5,981 nt of DNA from contig CAZAQS010000289.1 in the NCBI GenBank assembly GCA_964486825.1, positions 1-5,981 on the forward strand, given 5' to 3'. Position 1 is the first letter of the stretch, and each line of letters opens with the position of its first letter. The DNA comes from CAZAQS01 sp964486825 (GTDB taxonomy: Bacteria; Chloroflexota; Anaerolineae; Anaerolineales; UBA4823). Shown piece after piece: positions 1 through 3,028 of this stretch. The translations under genes were made by a program, and so were the position numbers. The notes beneath the pieces were generated by a model. It was not told where the DNA came from, did no database searches, and saw only the letters and a list, made by a program, of their open reading frames with translations.

Positions 1-1032
1 CGGAGCCGTGCCAAAATAGAGCATAATGTTGGCGGTGAACAGCTGGGAGAGGAATAAAGACGCCAGGTATCCCATAACAGCAGCTAGAGCTGCCATCACA
101 ACATACTTGGACAGGTAGATTTTTTTGATATCCTGCTGTTGAATGCCAATCGCTTTCATCACACCGATCTCACGATAGTCTTCTTCAATCGTAGCGAGGA
201 TGGTAAATCCCAGACAGAGCAGCGCGATAATGGTTATGAGAATGCTCACCAGGATAATGACGGCTGCCACAATCCCATCGGTGATCATGTTGAGTTTCTT
301 AAATAAGTTGTAGTCAACCGCTACGCCTGTTTTTGGCAAACTGGAAGATGCATAAGCATTGCTAAACTCGCTGATTTTGCTTAAATCGGTGAGTTGAAAC
401 TCAATCAGGTATTCAATTTCGCCAAGGTTATGCTTCAGCGTGTCAAAATCAGCCTCATCGACGACAAACCGCTTTGAATTAATGATAGATGGGTTCATCT
501 GAGCATCACGAACAAAGGCAACAACGATAAACTCCTTGTCGAATGCCTGATTGGCAATGCGAACTTTATCACCGATCTTCAAGTCTGCTTGCTGCATATA
601 GTAGATAGGAACCGCAATTTCTCCGCTGGCAACCTGAATGACCTGATTGTCTAAGTCGAGTAAAAAATCAAACGAAGGATTCTGTTTGATAAAACCGGCA
701 TCCATTACGCTGTTTGTTTCAGGGGTTGGCTGGCTGCCCAAATAAATGTTGGACCCGTCTATGTTGATCATCTCGACTGTCTGCTGCCTTTCCACCAGGC
801 TGTTCCCGGCTGCCCAGCGGTCGATCGCGGCCTGGTCGTTTTCTCCGGCATGCATCTGGACAAAATGCGGCACATTCGATTTCACGAACAGGTAATTCAA
901 GGAAGAGGTTAATTCCATGATCATTTTGGAGCCGCTGGCCACCAGTAAAGCAGATAACAGTACAAAAATATACAACGCGATGGTGATTTTCTTTTTTCGT
1001 TTAAAGTCTTTCTTTAAAATTTTGGTTATCAT
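1..1032 (-). CDS. ABC transporter permease, FtsX/MacB family (3' end outside window)
   Basis: This is an open frame of 344 codons from ATG at 1032 with no stop before the window edge, so the C-terminus is missing. The start follows an AGGAAAAGGG ribosome binding site 5-8 nt upstream. Seen in the protein: a basic N-terminus (KKDFKRKKK), TM1 at about residues 16-33, and an extracytoplasmic domain at about 35-245. That domain includes EIAVPIYYMQQADLKIGDKV (138-157), typical of MacB-type periplasmic core domains. TM2 lies at about 252-280, followed by the FtsX cytoplasmic signature EEDYREIGVMKAIG (283-296), then the start of TM3 (about 310-333). Such permeases pair with a cytoplasmic ATPase to drive mechanotransmission or export of peptides, lipoproteins or antibiotics, or efflux-type resistance. 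The ATPase is not in the window and may lie beyond position 1. It is last in a chain behind small ORFs. Composition is AT-rich (35-42% GC in sampled 60-nt lines). The family call is firm; the substrate is unknown. Confidence 0.93.
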   Translation of the reverse strand, partial: MITKILKKDFKRKKKITIALYIFVLLSALLVASGSKMIMELTSSLNYLFVKSNVPHFVQMHAGENDQAAIDRWAAGNSLVERQQTVEMINIDGSNIYLGSQPTPETNSVMDAGFIKQNPSFDFLLDLDNQVIQVASGEIAVPIYYMQQADLKIGDKVRIANQAFDKEFIVVAFVRDAQMNPSIINSKRFVVDEADFDTLKHNLGEIEYLIEFQLTDLSKISEFSNAYASSSLPKTGVAVDYNLFKKLNMITDGIVAAVIILVSILITIIALLCLGFTILATIEEDYREIGVMKAIGIQQQDIKKIYLSKYVVMAALAAVMGYLASLFLSQLFTANIMLYFGTAP

Positions 1033-1068
1033 GGTATTCCCTTTTCCTAAACATCGTGTCTCAAACGC

Positions 1069-1218
1069 TTACTTTCCATCAGCAAGACTGTTGGTGCTTC
1101 CTGAATCGATGGGGGATAACTCTAGCGGCCCCAATGATGAGGCCAATGCCCGCTCGATGAACGCTGGTTGCGTTTTGTGAATGGATTTTTGTTTCGTCTT
1201 CAGTATAGTGATTAACAT
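1069..1218 (-). CDS. Small 49-aa cysteine-free peptide, unknown function
   Basis: ATG at 1218 to TAA at 1069, with AGGGGA 9 nt upstream of the start; it ends 36 nt before the permease start. The product begins MLITILKTKQKSIHKTQ and ends SPIDSGSTNSLADGK. The N-terminal half is basic (K7, K9, K11, H14, K15, R23) and helix-compatible. The C-terminal part from about residue 27 is rich in Ser, Thr, Gly and Pro with acidic residues E33, D38 and D47. There is no cysteine, no transmembrane segment and no classical signal peptide. A basic leader and Ser-rich tail directly ahead of an exporter-type permease is compatible with a precursor or signalling peptide, but I do not recognise a family and no maturation enzyme is visible. 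It could also be a remnant: its first residues resemble the permease N-terminus (MITKILKK). The good ribosome binding site and operon position are the main support. Confidence 0.5.
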   Translation of the reverse strand: MLITILKTKQKSIHKTQPAFIERALASSLGPLELSPIDSGSTNSLADGK

Positions 1219-1226
1219 GGTATGTG

Positions 1227-1245
1227 TCCCCTATCAAAAGATAGG
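1227..1245 (-). promoter_or_regulatory. Hairpin sequestering the ribosome binding site of the 49-aa ORF
   Basis: On the minus strand CCTATC-TTTT-GATAGG forms a perfect 6-bp stem with a four-base loop (1245-1230). Its 3' arm contains the AGG of the AGGGGA Shine-Dalgarno (1232-1227) for the start at 1218. The TAA stop of the preceding 54-aa frame (1249-1247) lies one base before the stem. A ribosome terminating there would be expected to open the hairpin, so the geometry suits translational coupling. Function is inferred; the pairing is directly visible. Confidence 0.5.
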
Positions 1246-1246
1246 T

Positions 1247-1411
1247 TTAAGGGTAGGCTTTTACTTCTCCGAATATATTTTTTTTCGCTGTCCGGATACC
1301 ATAGGAAGATAATTCGTTGAAAAGTAAAACAACATCTCTGGAAGCATCGGAAGGGGACTCCGGCGATGTTGGCGGATAGACACTGACTGTAAAGGAGTTT
1401 GCGGCATGCAT
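1247..1411 (-). CDS. Small 54-aa hypothetical protein
   Basis: ATG at 1411 to TAA at 1247. AAGGA stands about 10 nt upstream (1427-1423), giving a plausible ribosome binding site. The frame is closed by an in-frame TGA nine codons before the ATG, and no common alternative start lies between them. The product starts MHAANSFTVSVYPPTSPESP. It shows a likely beta strand (about 7-12), a Ser/Pro-rich turn (13-24), an amphipathic helix (about 22-37, with VVLLF in the middle), and a short basic C-terminal segment ending in KAYP. There is no cysteine and no membrane segment. It lies 28 nt before the 49-aa frame on the same strand, with the intervening hairpin suggesting coupled translation. I do not recognise a family. 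It could be a genuine small protein or the surviving end of a decayed gene. Confidence 0.42.
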   Translation of the reverse strand: MHAANSFTVSVYPPTSPESPSDASRDVVLLFNELSSYGIRTAKKNIFGEVKAYP

Positions 1412-1427
1412 GATGTCGCTATCCTTT

Positions 1428-1562
1428 TTAGTGATGGGTATTCAGCCTGACTCGCAGGCTAGATTTCTGCTGGGGAATGGGGATATAAATCGAAAACACG
1501 CCTGATGGCGTGTCTTTGAATTGCCCACCCTGGATAATGGGTGGATCCTTGCGTTTCTCCAT
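1428..1562 (-). CDS. Possible 44-aa leader ORF
   Basis: ATG at 1562 to TAA at 1428, starting MEKRKDPPIIQGGQ and ending LRVRLNTHH, 16 nt ahead of the 54-aa frame. The frame stays open upstream to an ATG at 1676, but that start lies inside the hydrolase terminator hairpin, and the promoter at 1600-1573 would begin transcription near 1566. The internal ATG at 1562 is therefore the only sensible start. It would then be almost leaderless, and the AGGG just upstream would sit at the very 5' end of the RNA. Its coding sequence contains two hairpins, one terminator-like, so it could be an attenuator leader peptide, or simply an untranslated structured leader that happens to be open. Confidence 0.22.
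   Translation of the reverse strand: MEKRKDPPIIQGGQFKDTPSGVFSIYIPIPQQKSSLRVRLNTHH
1444..1460 (-). repeat. Small perfect hairpin in the leader
   Basis: AGCCTG-CGAGT-CAGGCT on the minus strand gives a 6-bp perfect stem with a 5-nt loop, about 30 nt upstream of the 54-aa ORF start. No T-run follows on either strand, so it is not a terminator. It is one of several hairpins in the leader downstream of the 1600-1573 promoter. Its role is unknown. Confidence 0.4.
1493..1513 (-). terminator. Terminator-like hairpin in the leader (possible attenuator)
   Basis: On the minus strand ACACGCC-ATCA-GGCGTGT forms a perfect 7-bp, GC-rich stem with a 4-nt loop (1513-1496), followed by TTT, then CGATTTATAT. 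The U-tract is short and interrupted, so it is weaker than the hydrolase terminator at 1654-1680. It lies downstream of the promoter at 1600-1573 and upstream of the small ORFs, the position expected for transcription attenuation. An attenuation role is inference from position. Confidence 0.35.
1525..1544 (-). repeat. Leader hairpin CCACCC/GGGTGG
   Basis: CCACCC and GGGTGG form a perfect 6-bp stem with an 8-nt loop on either strand, within the first ~45 nt of the transcript predicted from the 1600-1573 promoter. It stands immediately upstream of the terminator-like hairpin at 1493-1513. Pairing is seen; function is unknown. Confidence 0.38.
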
Positions 1563-1572
1563 TGTTTCCCTG

Positions 1573-1600
1573 ATTTTACGAGGGGCAGGGCAGGAGTCAA
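1573..1600 (-). promoter_or_regulatory. Strong sigma70-like promoter for the small-ORF/permease operon
   Basis: On the minus strand TTGACT (1600-1595) and TAAAAT (1578-1573) are separated by 16 bp. Each matches the housekeeping -35 and -10 consensus at five of six positions. The predicted transcript starts near 1566, downstream of the hydrolase terminator, and reads through the small frames into the permease. A 10-bp inverted repeat overlaps the -35 and spacer, which suggests the promoter is regulated. Confidence 0.6.
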
Positions 1601-1630
1601 TCATCCGGGGGGGTGATCGTTCCTGCCCTG
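1586..1630. promoter_or_regulatory. Inverted repeat overlapping the promoter (candidate operator)
   Basis: CAGGGCAGGA (1586-1595) and TCCTGCCCTG (1621-1630) are perfect 10-bp inverted arms. A smaller nested pair, ATCA (1600-1603) and TGAT (1614-1617), lies around a C/G-rich centre. One arm occupies the spacer and the last base of the -35 element of the minus-strand promoter; the other lies upstream of the -35. That placement fits an operator for a dimeric or looping regulator. Because the region is upstream of the predicted transcription start, a DNA-level role is more likely than an RNA hairpin for this operon. Confidence 0.45.
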
Positions 1631-1653
1631 TCTTGCAAGGTTGCAGAGGATTC

Positions 1654-1680
1654 AAAAAGGGCATGCAGTTAATCATGCCT
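1654..1680 (-). terminator. Intrinsic terminator of the alpha/beta-hydrolase gene
   Basis: On the minus strand GGCATG-ATTAACTG-CATGCC (1679-1660) forms a 6-bp stem, extendable by one G-U pair. One C follows and then TTTTT (1658-1654). It starts 17 nt after the hydrolase stop codon at 1697, the standard position for a rho-independent terminator, and separates that gene from the downstream promoter at 1600-1573. Confidence 0.7.
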
Positions 1681-1696
1681 GGCCTGAGGTTCTATT

Positions 1697-2836
1697 CTAG
1701 GGTTCGGGCCGGACGCCAGTCTCCGCCCAATTGACCAGGTCTTCCAGGCCGCCCAGCAGCTCGGGGAGGGTGAAATTGCAGTGCCCGGGACGGTCAACCA
1801 CCCGGCGCACGTAGTAATCGCCGCTGCCGGTGCTGTCGACAAGCGCCTGGAACATGTCGTTGATATACCCCTCAGGGATTGCCCCATCCAGGGAATTGTG
1901 CAGCGATAGGAATGGGGTCTCTCCCAGGTCGCCCGTCGTACTGCCCCAGACCTGTACGTACTGGAGCGCCCGCTGATCGGCGCTGAAGCGGGCCACCCCA
2001 GCATTGAGGGCTTCATCGTCGTCGCTGCCAGTGTAAACCATGCTGGAGTTATCGAATGGACTCTCCCCCAGCTCGGCAATCGTGCCGTTCACGATGCTCA
2101 GTAAGACCATCTGGGACTCGATGATGGCGTTGATCAGCTCTCCCAGGTCGCTGTACTCAAAATTGAAGATGTTGATACGGGCCATCTCCTCGGCGGGGTA
2201 GGGGTCGTCGATGATCGCCTGGGCGATCAGTGGTGCGATCTGATCAAAGAACTCGGTGAGCGTGCTGACCGGCGACTCCAGGGGAGTACCGGGGATCACA
2301 CCCGGGTAGAAATAGTCGAACAGCACCCGGGCTGAGATAAGGTACTGGTTCATGGCAGGCACTCCCGCGTTGCCTCCGCAGGCGCTCAGCACGCCGTCGT
2401 AGCGGACGGGAGAGGTTTGTAGCAGCTTGAGCGAGTGGTGCGCTCCCCTGGAGAAGGCGTAAAGGTAGGTACGCTCAGGCGCTCCAAAACGGGCTGTGAA
2501 CTGGGCCTGGACGATGCGGGTCAGGATCGGCATCTCTTTTAAGGATGACATTTGGCCGGACCCGGTATCTTCTCCAAAGGTTGCAAATCCCACTCCAAAC
2601 CCCTGCTCGGCAAGCACCGGCCCGAAGATCTCGAACCACCACGGAACCGAGCCATGCACGAGCAGCACCAGGTCCCCGTTCCAGTCATCCGGCCGGAAGA
2701 GAGTGTACGGGTAGCCGCGGATCTCCCCGTCGATGCGGGTGAAGGGCTCCGAATTTGCCTGAACTGGCGGAGCATGAGGGATCAGGCCGACTGCCATGAT
2801 CAGGATCAGGAAGACGAAGATTTTCAGCTTATTCAT
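1697..2836 (-). CDS. Secreted alpha/beta-hydrolase (esterase/lipase-like), 379 aa
   Basis: ATG at 2836 is preceded by a perfect AAGGAGGT 7 nt upstream. Residues 1-27 form a Sec signal peptide (basic MNKLK, hydrophobic core IFVFLILIMAVGL, AlaXAla-like end PVQA before NSEP), so the enzyme should act outside the membrane. The alpha/beta-hydrolase fold is indicated by an oxyanion-type VHG (60-62), a nucleophile elbow AFSRG (127-131) with Ser129, a probable acid Asp317 in HNSLDGAIP, and His352 in RPGHCNF. The elbow has Ala in place of the first Gly of GxSxG, a tolerated variant. A long insertion at about 165-260, rich in hydrophobic and acidic residues, is probably a lid or cap domain over the active site. 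The family covers esterases, lipases, peptidases and tannase-like enzymes; the substrate cannot be read here. It is a single-gene unit with its own terminator, divergent from the STAND gene. It is GC-rich (68% in one sampled line), unlike the permease region. Confidence 0.88.
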   Translation of the reverse strand: MNKLKIFVFLILIMAVGLIPHAPPVQANSEPFTRIDGEIRGYPYTLFRPDDWNGDLVLLVHGSVPWWFEIFGPVLAEQGFGVGFATFGEDTGSGQMSSLKEMPILTRIVQAQFTARFGAPERTYLYAFSRGAHHSLKLLQTSPVRYDGVLSACGGNAGVPAMNQYLISARVLFDYFYPGVIPGTPLESPVSTLTEFFDQIAPLIAQAIIDDPYPAEEMARINIFNFEYSDLGELINAIIESQMVLLSIVNGTIAELGESPFDNSSMVYTGSDDDEALNAGVARFSADQRALQYVQVWGSTTGDLGETPFLSLHNSLDGAIPEGYINDMFQALVDSTGSGDYYVRRVVDRPGHCNFTLPELLGGLEDLVNWAETGVRPEP

Positions 2837-2843
2837 TTGGTTT

Positions 2844-2851
2844 ACCTCCTT
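2844..2851 (-). promoter_or_regulatory. Ribosome binding site of the hydrolase gene
   Basis: AAGGAGGT on the minus strand is a full match to the anti-Shine-Dalgarno complement, 7 nt before the ATG at 2836. It fixes the start at the residue that begins the signal peptide and predicts efficient translation. Confidence 0.85.
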
Positions 2852-2924
2852 CTATGGGTTGGCAAGTACGATGGAGCCAGAATGGATGGGGCATTCAGCT
2901 GGAAAGTGGTGTGATGACCTGCCC

Positions 2925-2955
2925 TAAATAGGATAAAGTGTCTCCATTAAATCAA
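2925..2955 (-). promoter_or_regulatory. Weak candidate promoter for the hydrolase gene
   Basis: TTGATT (2955-2950) and TATTTA (2930-2925) on the minus strand resemble -35 and -10 boxes, but the spacing is 19 bp, longer than optimal. No better pair was found by eye in the divergent intergenic region. A suboptimal promoter would fit activator dependence. Confidence 0.22.
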
Positions 2956-2978
2956 AATTGGGAGTCGTTGAGGTACCC

Positions 2979-3001
2979 ATTTAAGGTACAATTTAAGGCA
3001 C
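2979..3001 (+). promoter_or_regulatory. Direct repeat over a -10-like box upstream of the STAND gene
   Basis: ATTTAAGGTAC (2979-2989) and ATTTAAGGCAC (2991-3001) are 11-mers differing at one base, with a 12-bp period. TACAAT at 2987-2992, between and across them, is a good -10 candidate. No matching -35 lies 16-18 bp upstream. With this -10 the RNA would start near 2999, about 30 nt before the ATG at 3029. Repeats spaced about one helical turn suggest cooperative binding of a regulator on one DNA face, possibly the XRE-domain product itself; that is inference. Confidence 0.38.
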
Positions 3002-3028
3002 TGTTAACGTATATCCGGGGGCTTTGCC

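Noticed and set aside
917..1180. Plus-strand 87-codon open frame
   Set aside because: Antisense to the permease 5' end and the 49-aa frame; no ribosome binding site and no protein-like domain pattern.
1069..1218. Lasso-peptide reading of the 49-aa product (Gly30 to Asp38 could form a nine-residue ring)
   Set aside because: The leader lacks the Thr normally at -2 and the YxxP-type recognition pattern, and no cyclase or protease is in the window.
1428..1676. Minus-strand 82-codon frame starting at 1676
   Set aside because: Its start lies within the hydrolase terminator hairpin and upstream of the operon promoter; only the internal ATG at 1562 could be used, which I list at low confidence.
1660..1680. 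Hairpin read as a bidirectional terminator
   Set aside because: Only the minus strand has a T-run after the stem; on the plus strand CTGGCC follows.
1669..2079. Minus-strand 136-codon frame
   Set aside because: Overlaps the hydrolase on the same strand in another frame; the hydrolase has signal peptide, catalytic motifs and ribosome binding site, so this is a GC-rich shadow.
2552..2914. Plus-strand 120-codon frame
   Set aside because: Antisense to the signal-peptide end of the hydrolase and its ribosome binding site; no motif recognised.
2968..2992. TTGAGG/TACAAT as a complete plus-strand promoter
   Set aside because: The spacer is only 13 bp, too short for a normal sigma70 promoter; only the -10-like box is retained as a candidate.
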